This document shows, piece after piece, positions 9,748-17,995 of a stretch of DNA of 42,066 nucleotides. A program made the translations under genes and the position numbers. Within the stretch, counting starts at the first letter, position 1, and every line of letters begins with the position of its first letter. A model generated the notes under the pieces. The model was not told the origin of the DNA and made no database searches. It worked only from the letters and a program-made list of their open reading frames with translations. Source of the stretch: Ignavibacteriota bacterium (lineage in GTDB: Bacteria > Bacteroidota > Ignavibacteria > Tepidaquicellales > Tepidaquicellaceae); contig JAGQWH010000013.1 in assembly GCA_020437545.1 (NCBI GenBank), forward strand, positions 1 through 42,066, in the 5' to 3' direction.

Positions 9748-9756
9748 TCAGCTTTT
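9725..9756. terminator. Putative hairpin across the valS/arginase convergent ends
   Basis: AAAAGCTGA (9725-9733) and TCAGCTTTT (9748-9756) form a perfect 9-bp stem. It spans the valS stop codon and touches the arginase stop codon. Four thymidines end the hairpin on each strand, so it could be a short bidirectional terminator built from coding ends. The T-runs are short, so strength is uncertain. Confidence 0.45.
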
Positions 9757-10693
9757 AGTCATACATTGTTGTTTTTCCTAAAGCGGAAATGATTAACTCA
9801 GTAGCAAGAAACGCTGTCTTATTTTGAGTATCAAGAATTGGATTCACTTCAAGAATTTCTAAAGAATTCATACACCCGCAATCAGCGACCATTTCCATAA
9901 GTAAATGAGATTCTCTGAATGAAAGTCCTCCCGGTACAGGTGTTCCGACACCTTCAGCAAAATCAGGATCAATTCCATCCATATCAAAACTTATATGAAT
10001 ATGATCTACTCTGTTTTTAAAATCGTTCAGCACTTTGGCAATAATTCTGTGAATTCCCACTTTATCAATTTCAGACATGGTATAAACTTTCAGTTTCATT
10101 TCCTTGATAGTTTTTGCTTCAAGTACATCGACATCTCTGATCCCAATCAAAGCAACATTTTCAACTTTAACTTTTGGAGCAAAGCCATTAATGTTTGTCA
10201 GTTTGATATTTCCTTTACCTAAAGCAACTGCGAGAGGCATACCATGAATATTTCCTGAAGGAGTAGTCTCTTCTGTGTTCATATCTGCATGAGCATCGAT
10301 CCAGATTATTCCGAGAGTTTTGTTATTTTTCTTACAGTAATTTGATATACCGGCGATTGATCCGATGGCAGTAGCATGATCGCCACCAATAATCAAAGGG
10401 AAGTAATTTTTATTTAAAAGTGATTCAACTTTATCTGCAAGTATTTTTGATGTTTTGGTAATCTCCGGCAGATACTTTAATTTAGAATCTTTTATTGTCT
10501 GTGTTTCGGATATTTGTACATCAATATCTCCGAAATCAGTTACTTTATATCCAAGCTTCTCAAGTTTTTCTTCGAGATTTGAATATCTGATGGCAGACGG
10601 TCCCATATCCACACCCCGTCTGTCAGCTCCAAGATCCATTGGGAACCCAATCAATCCGATTTTCTTATTAAGTTTTCTCTTTTTACTTATCAT
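9755..10693 (-). CDS. rocF: Arginase (ureohydrolase family)
   Basis: The enzyme hydrolyses arginine to ornithine and urea using a binuclear manganese centre. The metal ligands are visible: H106 in GGDHAT, D133/H135/D137 in WIDAHADMN, and D237/D239 in SFDMDGIDP. The loop around TTPSGNIHGMP and the GTPVPGGLSFRE stretch favour arginase over agmatinase or formimidoylglutamase, although that choice is by motif only. It has 312 residues, typical of RocF. It is transcribed convergently with valS and divergently from the thioesterase gene at 10790. No other arginine-catabolism gene is nearby. The ATG at 10693 begins MISKKRKLNKKIGLIGFP. Confidence 0.92.
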   Translation of the reverse strand: MISKKRKLNKKIGLIGFPMDLGADRRGVDMGPSAIRYSNLEEKLEKLGYKVTDFGDIDVQISETQTIKDSKLKYLPEITKTSKILADKVESLLNKNYFPLIIGGDHATAIGSIAGISNYCKKNNKTLGIIWIDAHADMNTEETTPSGNIHGMPLAVALGKGNIKLTNINGFAPKVKVENVALIGIRDVDVLEAKTIKEMKLKVYTMSEIDKVGIHRIIAKVLNDFKNRVDHIHISFDMDGIDPDFAEGVGTPVPGGLSFRESHLLMEMVADCGCMNSLEILEVNPILDTQNKTAFLATELIISALGKTTMYD

Positions 10694-10789
10694 AATTGCA
10701 ATATACGAAACAGAAATAATACTTTTAAGTTAATATTATATATTGAAAGTAAATTGTTAAAAATCTATTTTAAATAATATTATAAAAAC

Positions 10790-11230
10790 GTGGATTTATC
10801 TGATTACAGACACAAAGTCAGTTTAAGGGTCAGGACTTTTGAAGTGGACTCACAGGGTATTGTGCATAATATTAATTATCTTAAATATCTTGAAATTGGC
10901 AGAGTAGAGTACCGAAGAAATATGGGATATAATATCCTTCCAAACGGAATTTTTAATGATGGTCTTAAAGTTGTAGTCGTAAGAAATGAAATTGACTATT
11001 TATCTTATTCATATCTTGATGATTTGTTAGACATTTATACAAAAATTTCCTGGATAAAAAATTCAAGCTTTTGCTTTGAACAGATAGTTCAAAGAGATTC
11101 CGATAAGACCTGCATATGTAAAGCCTCAGGCATTCTTGTTAATATAAATTCTCAAAACAATTCTGAAAAACTTCCAATAAATTTTATAAACCAAATTAAA
11201 GATTTTGAAAAAAATCTTAAATTAATATAA
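10790..11230 (+). CDS. YbgC/4HBT-like acyl-CoA thioesterase
   Basis: This 146-residue hot-dog fold protein resembles YbgC-type thioesterases. Near the N-terminus the FEVDSQGIVHNINYLKYLE stretch aligns with the family motif in which the aspartate (about D19) is catalytic and the His-Asn pair lines the active site. It probably hydrolyses acyl-CoA or acyl-ACP thioesters; the substrate is unknown. The start is GTG at 10790, which gives MDLSDYRHKVSLRVR and leaves the catalytic region at the usual distance. The next gene starts 2 bp after the stop, so the two are almost certainly co-transcribed. Confidence 0.85.
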   Translation: MDLSDYRHKVSLRVRTFEVDSQGIVHNINYLKYLEIGRVEYRRNMGYNILPNGIFNDGLKVVVVRNEIDYLSYSYLDDLLDIYTKISWIKNSSFCFEQIVQRDSDKTCICKASGILVNINSQNNSEKLPINFINQIKDFEKNLKLI

Positions 11231-11232
11231 TT

Positions 11233-12744
11233 ATGAAAAAATATTATAAAAGATCCGGATCTATTTTTATTTCTGTATGTGTTGTACTGATATTTACAGT
11301 TTTGCCTTTAATGTTTCAATCCTGCGAACAGGATTTCAGTCAGACACCTGATAATGTAACCGGATTTCCTTCAGAAATAGAAGCTATTTTTAATGAACCT
11401 CTTAACAGCAGCAACATTACATGTGCCAGCCCTTCATGCCATGCAACTGGGAATAACTCAAACGGAATGGATCTTGTTAACTGGAATAATGCAATGAATG
11501 GTTCTGTTAACGGGACGATGATAATCCCATACAATGGATATTGGTCACACTTTATATCTTATATTAATTCTGATACTAATTTTGCACCTGTATCAGTGGA
11601 TTCTTTATTTCCGGAATATCATAAAATCTCAATGGACAAAGTTCAGACAATATTTAACTGGATAAATGACGGAGCAAAAAGTAAAGATGGTCAGGTAGCT
11701 TTTACCGATGTTCCGGTTTCAGAAAAAGGATTTATTACAAATCAGGCAGCGGATCTAGTGGCTGTAATAAAACCTAATACAAAACAGGTAATAAGATTAG
11801 TTCCCGTAGGTGGTATAGGTAATTCACTCAATTCACCTCACTATGTCAAGCTAAGTCCTGATAAAAAGTATTTTTATGTCAGTTTAATAAGTGCGGGATA
11901 TATTCAAAAATTTGATGCGTATACACATGCTCAGATAGGCGGTAACATGCAGGCAGGTCAGAGCCCGGCTCACATAGAGATCTCTGCAGACGGATTAACA
12001 GGATATGTAACAAATTTTGCTTCAAGCGGAGTATCAACTACGACTAAATTCAATACTTCCACAATGACAGTAACAGATGTTTTTTCGGGTGAACCCAGAA
12101 TGACCGGTCCTCACGGTATGGCATTAACAAATGACGGAAATACATTATTCATTACTTCTGAAATAGGGGAGTATATCTTTAAGATTAATACAAATAATTT
12201 CTATCAAAGTGATTCCACTTATATTAAAGAACCGATTGATCCAACAGTTCCGCCTTCCGGTAATGGTACAGGGAATTTCAGACCATACCAGATATTATTA
12301 TCGCCTGATGAAAGTTTACTTTTTATTACCTGCAGAGGTTCTAGTGAAGTCAGAATTTTTAATGCCTCAGATCTCTCCTTTGTAAAAAAGATTTTTTTAG
12401 GAAATAATGCCTTTCCATTATTGATGAATTTTACAAATGACGGAAATTATATTTTCGTATGTAACAGAAACAATAATACAGTATCGGTTATAAACAGAAT
12501 AACACAGCAAGTTCAGACAACTATATCAAATGTAGGAATTCAGCCACATGGAGTTGATTTTACAGCAGACGGTCAATATGCATATATAGCCTGCGAAACT
12601 CTTTCCGGATTTGACGGACATCATCCTACGGTTGGAAGTAAAAAGGTCGGTGTAACGAGGGTAATTAGAATCTCAGACTTTTCATTACTGGATGACAGAG
12701 TGGAGATGGGCTCATTTCCTGCAGGAATTGAAATTGTAAAGTAA
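11233..12744 (+). CDS. Lipoprotein with CX4CH haem-like domain and YVTN-type beta-propeller
   Basis: The 503-residue protein begins with a lipoprotein signal (lipobox MFQSC, lipidated C31). A c-type-cytochrome-like domain follows at about 45-155, with C64-x4-C69-H70 and an IFNWINDGA helix like that of haem domains preceding beta-propellers. From about 160 to the end lies a YVTN/YncE-type beta-propeller; repeated units include SPHYVKLSPDKKYFYVS, GPHGMALTNDGNTLFIT, LLSPDESLLFITC and GVDFTADGQYAYIAC. The CX4CH spacing is unusual, so haem binding is plausible but unproven. It would sit in the envelope facing the periplasm or surface. It starts 2 bp after the thioesterase stop and ends 30 bp before a bidirectional terminator. 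Confidence 0.85.
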   Translation: MKKYYKRSGSIFISVCVVLIFTVLPLMFQSCEQDFSQTPDNVTGFPSEIEAIFNEPLNSSNITCASPSCHATGNNSNGMDLVNWNNAMNGSVNGTMIIPYNGYWSHFISYINSDTNFAPVSVDSLFPEYHKISMDKVQTIFNWINDGAKSKDGQVAFTDVPVSEKGFITNQAADLVAVIKPNTKQVIRLVPVGGIGNSLNSPHYVKLSPDKKYFYVSLISAGYIQKFDAYTHAQIGGNMQAGQSPAHIEISADGLTGYVTNFASSGVSTTTKFNTSTMTVTDVFSGEPRMTGPHGMALTNDGNTLFITSEIGEYIFKINTNNFYQSDSTYIKEPIDPTVPPSGNGTGNFRPYQILLSPDESLLFITCRGSSEVRIFNASDLSFVKKIFLGNNAFPLLMNFTNDGNYIFVCNRNNNTVSVINRITQQVQTTISNVGIQPHGVDFTADGQYAYIACETLSGFDGHHPTVGSKKVGVTRVIRISDFSLLDDRVEMGSFPAGIEIVK

Positions 12745-12773
12745 GGAATTGTGTAAGAATTGGAGTTTTAAAT

Positions 12774-12812
12774 AAAAAAAGTCCGTCAGATTAATTCTGA
12801 CGGACTTTTTTT
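12774..12812. terminator. Bidirectional intrinsic terminator
   Basis: GTCCGTCAGA-ttaat-TCTGACGGAC (12781-12805) is a perfect 10-bp stem with a 5-nt loop. It is flanked by seven A residues on the left and a run of T residues on the right, so it can terminate both the + strand propeller gene and the - strand T9SS gene. Confidence 0.93.
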
Positions 12813-12830
12813 AAAATTATAAATTATAAT

Positions 12831-13733
12831 TTATTTTGAAAACAGCATTTTCTTTACTTCTGTTTTTTCAGTTGTTTTAATTCTGTAAAAGTAAATACCA
12901 CTCGGTAAATCACCTGCATCAAAATCAACTTCATAATTTCCGGGTTCCTGATTCTGATTTACCAAAGTCACTACAGGTCTGCCTAATCTGTCATAAACAT
13001 CTATAGAGACGAAAGTACTCTGAGGAATAGTATATTTGATAGTTGTTTTAGGATTAAATGGATTAGGGCTGTTGCTGGCATTAAAATATGATTCGGAATT
13101 ACTGCTGCTTGAGCTGTTTTGATCATAATCAGTAAATACTTCCTTATTTACTATTTCTGAAATCAAAGCAATACCTGATAAAAATTTTGACTCTTTATAG
13201 TTTTTACCTGCTTCAAATTCAAATTGAATACCAAAAACTTCATCTTCAGTTACTTCAAAGCTATTATCAGCATTTGAAATAATTTTAAAATTATCCTCAT
13301 CCAGTTTAAGTTTTATTTCCTTCCAGCCGTCAAAATTGAGGGATATAGGCTGAGAAGTCAGCATAACGTCAACATTTTCATCATAAAAAGTATTTTTATT
13401 AAGATCATATATCAATTGTATCTTAACATAAGCATCATTATTTACTCCTTTAAGCATAACATTGAAGTAATTGCCTGCAGTAAGAAGATAATCCTTTTTT
13501 AATAATATTTTACCAATGTAAGCTCCTGGTTCTATAACTTTATCTGTAATTATTTCAGCAAAACCATTTTCAAGATTATCTTCGGTATGAGAATATTTCA
13601 TTTCAACTCCACCCCATATCCATCCGGGCATAGCCTTTTTTGAAAAATCATCAATTATTTCACCCTGAGAAAATGCAAAATTTGATATTAGTAAAAAAAT
13701 GAGAATGGAAAGAGAAAATCTGGTAGATTTCAA
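12831..13733 (-). CDS. T9SS-sorted secreted protein with galactose-binding-like domain
   Basis: This 300-residue secreted protein has a signal peptide at about 1-22 (ending FAFSQ). A beta-rich domain follows at about 25-200. Its FDGWKEIKLKL strand and the opening IIDDFSKKAMPGWIWGG resemble carbohydrate-binding jelly-roll modules. A serine-rich linker is next, then a T9SS sorting domain at about 222-300 with PNPFNP and the SGIYFYRI strand. The start is TTG at 13733 (MKSTRFSLS), which yields a complete signal peptide. The 129-residue T9SS gene ends 29 bp upstream on the same strand, so the pair may be one unit. A carbohydrate-binding role is inference from fold-like features only. Confidence 0.82.
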   Translation of the reverse strand: MKSTRFSLSILIFLLISNFAFSQGEIIDDFSKKAMPGWIWGGVEMKYSHTEDNLENGFAEIITDKVIEPGAYIGKILLKKDYLLTAGNYFNVMLKGVNNDAYVKIQLIYDLNKNTFYDENVDVMLTSQPISLNFDGWKEIKLKLDEDNFKIISNADNSFEVTEDEVFGIQFEFEAGKNYKESKFLSGIALISEIVNKEVFTDYDQNSSSSSNSESYFNASNSPNPFNPKTTIKYTIPQSTFVSIDVYDRLGRPVVTLVNQNQEPGNYEVDFDAGDLPSGIYFYRIKTTEKTEVKKMLFSK

Positions 13734-13762
13734 ATTTAAATATATTGAAAAAATTTATTAAA

Positions 13763-14152
13763 TTATTTAATGAGAGTCATTCTCTTAACGGATGTAAAAT
13801 TATTTACCTGTAATTTATAAAGGTAAACTCCGGCTGAGAGATTTGAAGCGTCAAACTGTTTGCTGTATGTTCCGACTTCCTGATAATCGTCAACTAATGT
13901 AGCAACAACCTGTCCAACAAGATTGTAAACTTTTAAAGTTACGAAACCACTTTGATTTATTTTATAGCTAAGAATTGTAGCAGGATTAAAAGGATTTGGA
14001 AAATTCTGATAAAGCTTATAATCATCAGAAATATTAGAAGTCTTATTTCCTTTTAAATTATTATTTGAATTGTTTTTAGTAACAGCATTTGCGTTAATGC
14101 TAAAAATAAAAACAAGCAACAATATTATTATGGTAGATATATTTTTTCTCAT
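13763..14152 (-). CDS. Minimal T9SS protein: signal peptide plus sorting domain only
   Basis: The 129-residue product consists of a signal peptide (about 1-23, ending ANA), a short Asn/Ser/Lys-rich linker (24-45) and a complete T9SS sorting domain (about 46-129) with PNPFNP at 52-57, a VYNLVGQVVATLVDD strand and a C-terminus ending RMTLIK. Apart from the linker there is no cargo domain. It may be the remnant of a truncated cargo gene, or a functional peptide such as a competitor or component of the sorting machinery. The reading frame, start codon and sorting motifs are all intact, which argues against simple decay. It lies directly upstream of the other T9SS gene. Confidence 0.8.
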   Translation of the reverse strand: MRKNISTIIILLLVFIFSINANAVTKNNSNNNLKGNKTSNISDDYKLYQNFPNPFNPATILSYKINQSGFVTLKVYNLVGQVVATLVDDYQEVGTYSKQFDASNLSAGVYLYKLQVNNFTSVKRMTLIK

Positions 14153-14215
14153 AATTCTTATACAAAAATAATTATAAAGTAATTAAAAAGCAACAGAACA
14201 AATTTATATTTATAT

Positions 14216-14245
14216 ATACCGGGAGAATTTTTATACTCCCGGTAT
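14216..14245 (-). terminator. Hairpin downstream of the degP-like gene
   Basis: ATACCGGGAG (14216-14225) pairs with CTCCCGGTAT (14236-14245), a perfect 10-bp stem with a 10-nt loop. It starts 12 bp after the degP-like stop. The downstream bases on the - strand are AT-rich without a clean T-run, so termination strength is uncertain. Confidence 0.6.
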
Positions 14246-14256
14246 TATTAATGTTT

Positions 14257-15777
14257 TTACTTGATTTCAACTGCGATTAATCTTTTATTTCCATCCTGGC
14301 TCATTACTTTTAACAAAATAACATCACCTACATTCTTATCGCTGATTAGAGAATTAAACTGCTCCACACTCTCTATTTTCTGTTTATCTGCCTCTAAAAT
14401 AACTAATCCTTCTATTAACCCTCTGTCAAATCCTTCCGAAAATCTCTTTACATCACTGATATATATTCCATGATCAACATTAAATTTATCTTTCATGGAA
14501 GAGCTGAGAGGGGATACTGTAATTCCTATTGATTCAAAACTTTTTGAAGCACCTTCATTTTCGGTCTCTCTTGGAGTCGTGTTTTGTGCTGACTGGTTAG
14601 CATTTTCTTCTTTGGGTTTTAATACTACGGATTTCTCAAAAGTACTTCCGTCTCTGAAAACCTTCAGACTGACTTCATCACCGGGATGATGCGAGCCAAT
14701 TATTGTTTGTAATTCATTGGCAGCGTTAACTTCTTTTCCGTCAACAGTCAGAATAACATCTCCGGATTTCAGACCTGCATTGTAACCTGCACCGCCTTCA
14801 AGTACATCCTGTACCATGACACCCTGCACTTTATCCATACCGAGTCCTTTTGCTTCTTTTATATCTACATCTTTAATTGTTACACCTATATAACCTCTGG
14901 ATACCTTACCGTTTTTCATTAATTCGGTAGCAACATTTTTAGCAAGGTTAATTGGAATTGCAAATCCATATCCCTGATAATATCCATTGGTAGTTTTGAT
15001 AGCTGTGTTTATTCCGACAAGGTTTCCGTTAATATCAACTAATGCACCTCCGCTGTTTCCCGGATTGATTGCAGCATCTGTCTGAATGAAATTATTGATA
15101 GCATAGCTGTCTCCGCCTAACTGAATATTTCTGCCAAGTGCAGATACAATTCCGGCTGTTACTGTGCTGTTTAATCCGAGTGGATTTCCAATAGCTACAA
15201 CCCATTGTCCAACCTGAACATTATCTGAATTGCCTATTGTAATTGATGGCAGATCATAAGCTTCGACCTTTATTACAGCAAGATCTGTATTTGGATCAAC
15301 ACCAATAAGCTTAGCAGTAAATTCCCGTTTATCTGTAAGGATCACCTTTATTCCGTTATCTGATGCATTTCTTACAACATGGTTGTTTGTAAGTATATAT
15401 CCGTCATTGCTGATAATAATTCCTGATCCGCTTCCTCTTCCCTGAGGTCCGTCAGGTCCTTCAGGAACTCCGAATTCAGGTGGTAAATTAAAAGGAAGTT
15501 GAAATTGTTTATTTTGTCCGTCACTATTGTCACCACCGGTAGTTACTTCAATGTAAGCAACTGTAGGAGTAACGGTTTTTGCAATTTCAACAAAAGCTTC
15601 GTTAAGACTTTGAAGTTGTGGATTTGTATTCTGTACTTCCGGAGCTGTCTTAAAATCGACTTGTGGTCCGGCAGCAATGGTTTGTTTCACATTTCCAAAA
15701 TTAGCTATTAGCAGTCCTCCAAAAGATAATGCTACAACAAGAAGAAGACCGGCAAATACAACTGATTTTTTTGACAT
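14257..15777 (-). CDS. degP: DegP/HtrA-family periplasmic serine protease
   Basis: This 506-residue Do-type protease acts on misfolded envelope proteins. An N-terminal membrane or signal segment covers about 5-28. The trypsin-like domain has the full triad: H133 in TNNHVV, D165 in NTDLAVI and S242 in NPGNSGGAL. Two PDZ domains follow at about 285-385 (with the GYIGVTIKDV entry strand) and about 415-505. A glycine/proline-rich insertion lies at about 80-117, ahead of the protease core. Unlike most genes here it has a clear Shine-Dalgarno GGAG, 10 bases before the ATG. It follows pfkB and recO on the same strand with a 52-bp gap, so it may be both read through and separately controlled. Confidence 0.93.
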   Translation of the reverse strand: MSKKSVVFAGLLLVVALSFGGLLIANFGNVKQTIAAGPQVDFKTAPEVQNTNPQLQSLNEAFVEIAKTVTPTVAYIEVTTGGDNSDGQNKQFQLPFNLPPEFGVPEGPDGPQGRGSGSGIIISNDGYILTNNHVVRNASDNGIKVILTDKREFTAKLIGVDPNTDLAVIKVEAYDLPSITIGNSDNVQVGQWVVAIGNPLGLNSTVTAGIVSALGRNIQLGGDSYAINNFIQTDAAINPGNSGGALVDINGNLVGINTAIKTTNGYYQGYGFAIPINLAKNVATELMKNGKVSRGYIGVTIKDVDIKEAKGLGMDKVQGVMVQDVLEGGAGYNAGLKSGDVILTVDGKEVNAANELQTIIGSHHPGDEVSLKVFRDGSTFEKSVVLKPKEENANQSAQNTTPRETENEGASKSFESIGITVSPLSSSMKDKFNVDHGIYISDVKRFSEGFDRGLIEGLVILEADKQKIESVEQFNSLISDKNVGDVILLKVMSQDGNKRLIAVEIK

Positions 15778-15787
15778 ATAATTTTTT

Positions 15788-15791
15788 CTCC
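15788..15791 (-). promoter_or_regulatory. Shine-Dalgarno site of the degP-like gene
   Basis: GGAG on the - strand with a 10-base spacer before the ATG. It stands out because most start codons in this window have no recognisable Shine-Dalgarno sequence. Confidence 0.6.
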
Positions 15792-15829
15792 TTAATTTAT
15801 TTTTTTATAAAAAATGAATTAATGTTTTT

Positions 15830-16534
15830 TTAATTGTTTGTGTTTAATTCCTTAAATACTTTATTTGATTTAAAATTTGCAAGTCCCTGTGTGTGTAATG
15901 AAATAAATCTTTCATAATTAATTATTAACTTTTTCATTGACGCAGGTTCTGATTCAATTGATCCGATATCTTCCAGAGAACTTTTATTAAACATATAAAA
16001 TTTTTCGAAATTACTTCTGGTCATATAGAATTCATTTAAACTAAAAAAAGTTTCATGTTCATAATAATCTTCGGTAAATTCAGGCAAAAGTCCAAGTATC
16101 TTCGAAAGATTGATCTGGAAATATAATAAATAATTAGAATAGTTTTTATCCGCTTTTTCCAAACCGGAAAACATCTGAATCAGCAAATCGAATATACGGG
16201 AATTTATATAATTTTCAACAACGGATTTATTGACCAATTCAATTATTTTAAAGGCAATCTCGATCTTATCAAAATCCTTTACAATACCCGGAAATGATCT
16301 TTTATACTCAGCATTGGAAACAAGCTGTAATTCTCTGTTTTCCTTAATATATATAACAGCAGATATGTAATTCATGCTTTCCATTGTACCGCAGATTCTT
16401 GATTTATAATTTCTCACTCCTTTTACAATTGCATTCATTTTTCCAAAATCCTTAGTAAATAAAGTAACGATCTTACTTGTTTCACCGTATTTAAGGCATT
16501 TCAGAACAAACGCTTCGGTTTTAATAATCTGCAT
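15830..16534 (-). CDS. recO: DNA repair protein RecO
   Basis: RecO mediates loading of RecA onto SSB-coated single-stranded DNA in the RecFOR pathway. The N-terminal OB-fold signature is clear: the opening IIKTEAFVLKCLKYGETSKIVTLFTKDFG and the following KGVRN. The helical C-terminal domain spans about 80-230. The length of 234 residues is typical. No zinc-finger cysteine cluster is visible, as in many RecO proteins. The ATG at 16534 lies 36 bp after the pfkB-family stop, so the two are likely co-transcribed. Confidence 0.88.
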   Translation of the reverse strand: MQIIKTEAFVLKCLKYGETSKIVTLFTKDFGKMNAIVKGVRNYKSRICGTMESMNYISAVIYIKENRELQLVSNAEYKRSFPGIVKDFDKIEIAFKIIELVNKSVVENYINSRIFDLLIQMFSGLEKADKNYSNYLLYFQINLSKILGLLPEFTEDYYEHETFFSLNEFYMTRSNFEKFYMFNKSSLEDIGSIESEPASMKKLIINYERFISLHTQGLANFKSNKVFKELNTNN

Positions 16535-16570
16535 GGATTACGATATTAAAAATTACAAGTTTCAGTTTTG

Positions 16571-17491
16571 TTATAAATTGACTTCTTCAAAATGAGTTAA
16601 TTTCTTAAACTCATTAAATCTGCTCATAATACTATCTTTGTTTAAATCCCTGATTCCGTCAAGTGAAAATTTTTCAACAGCAAGGGAAGCCATTGCACTA
16701 CCGTAAATTACGGCAAGTTTTAAATTCTTTTCTGACAGATCATCAGTTTTTGCGAGCCAGCCCATAAGACCGCCTGCAAAAGTATCACCTGCACCTGTCG
16801 GGTCAAAAACTTTTTCCATCGGGTATGCCGGAGCTGAGAAAACAGTATCATTAGTGAATAATAATGCTCCGTGTTCACCTTTTTTGATAATCAGAATTTC
16901 CGGACCCATTTCCATTATCTTTCTTGCTGCAGTTACAAGATTAAATTCTTTTGAAAGCTCTCTGGCTTCACTGTCGTTTATAACAAGGAGATTAACTAAT
17001 TTTAATGTTTCCAGTAATTCTTTATGTGCACCTTCAATCCAGAAGTTCATGGTATCGCACATGATTAATTTCGGATCTTTAATTTGTTTTACAACTTTTT
17101 GCTGTATCGTTGGATGTAAATTTCCCAGACATACATAATCACTGTCCTGAAATTTATCGGATATTACGGGATCAAAAGTTTCAAATGCATTTAATTCCGT
17201 AACAATAGATTCCCGGGTATTTAAATCAAAATCATATTTACCATGCCAGTGAAAGGTTTTCAGGGTTTCAGAAACCTCGAGACCTGATATATCAATGTTT
17301 TTTGATTTTAAAAACTGAATCTCCTCATCAGGAAAATCATATCCCACAATACCTACCAGTCTTACATTGTCTGTAAAATAACTGGCAGAAGTTGAAATAA
17401 AAGTAGCCGAACCGCCTAAAGTTCTTTCCGCTTTTCCAAACGGTGTTTCAATTGTATCTAAAGCAAGTGACCCGATAACTAATAAACTCAT
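16571..17491 (-). CDS. PfkB-family sugar/nucleoside kinase
   Basis: This 306-residue ribokinase-fold kinase transfers phosphate from ATP to a sugar or nucleoside hydroxyl. The N-terminal substrate-binding glycines are present in TLGGSATFIS (about 25-34). The C-terminal signature DPTGAGDTFAGG contains the catalytic base D236, and the GAGD anion hole is intact. The substrate cannot be told from sequence alone. It begins the - strand set pfkB-recO-degP and has a well-formed Bacteroidota-type promoter upstream. Confidence 0.88.
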   Translation of the reverse strand: MSLLVIGSLALDTIETPFGKAERTLGGSATFISTSASYFTDNVRLVGIVGYDFPDEEIQFLKSKNIDISGLEVSETLKTFHWHGKYDFDLNTRESIVTELNAFETFDPVISDKFQDSDYVCLGNLHPTIQQKVVKQIKDPKLIMCDTMNFWIEGAHKELLETLKLVNLLVINDSEARELSKEFNLVTAARKIMEMGPEILIIKKGEHGALLFTNDTVFSAPAYPMEKVFDPTGAGDTFAGGLMGWLAKTDDLSEKNLKLAVIYGSAMASLAVEKFSLDGIRDLNKDSIMSRFNEFKKLTHFEEVNL

Positions 17492-17516
17492 CTGATTTTG
17501 TTTAATATTTAAAATA

Positions 17517-17547
17517 CAAAAATACTTATAAACAGATGCTAATTCAA
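17517..17547 (-). promoter_or_regulatory. Bacteroidota-type promoter of the pfkB-recO-degP set
   Basis: On the - strand TTG (17547-17545) is followed after 20 bases by TATTTTTG (17524-17517). This matches the -33 TTG / -7 TAnnTTTG pattern of Bacteroidota sigma factors. It lies 25 bases upstream of the kinase ATG and is the best-formed promoter seen in the window. Confidence 0.6.
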
Positions 17548-17641
17548 GATTAATAAATTCATTCTTCCGATTTTAAATATATTTATATACTTTGATATTT
17601 CAATAATATTAATATATTTTGATTTCAAAAATAAATTACAC

Positions 17642-17995
17642 ATGAAAAATAATAATAACAACAGTGGTGATAATCCACTACCTCAGCAGCAGATAAACAT
17701 AGAATTAGGAGAAAAAGAAGCTGAAGGAACTTATTCCAATCTGGCAATTATATCACATTCTCCTGCAGAATTTATAATTGATTTTACGAGAATATTCCCG
17801 GGCATTCCGAAGGCAAAGGTACATTCAAGAATTATAATGACTCCTCAGCATACAAAACTGTTTCTTAATGCAATGAAGGAAAATATACAGAGATTTGAAA
17901 ATCAATATGGCGAAATAGTAGTCCATAATGATCCTAACAGCGGGGGAATGGGCTTTCAGATTCCGGTAAATCCTAAAGATGAGAAGATAAATTAA
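17642..17995 (+). CDS. DUF3467 family protein
   Basis: The 117-residue protein has a low-complexity Asn/Gln-rich N-terminus (about 1-20). A DUF3467 domain covers about 25-100, with the strand pattern NLAIISHSPAEFIIDF, a VHSRIIMTPQHTKLFL segment and a C-terminal helix. No function is established for this family; many members are short cytoplasmic proteins. The stop codon abuts that of the LptF/G permease gene on the other strand with no intergenic base. Confidence 0.85.
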   Translation: MKNNNNNSGDNPLPQQQINIELGEKEAEGTYSNLAIISHSPAEFIIDFTRIFPGIPKAKVHSRIIMTPQHTKLFLNAMKENIQRFENQYGEIVVHNDPNSGGMGFQIPVNPKDEKIN

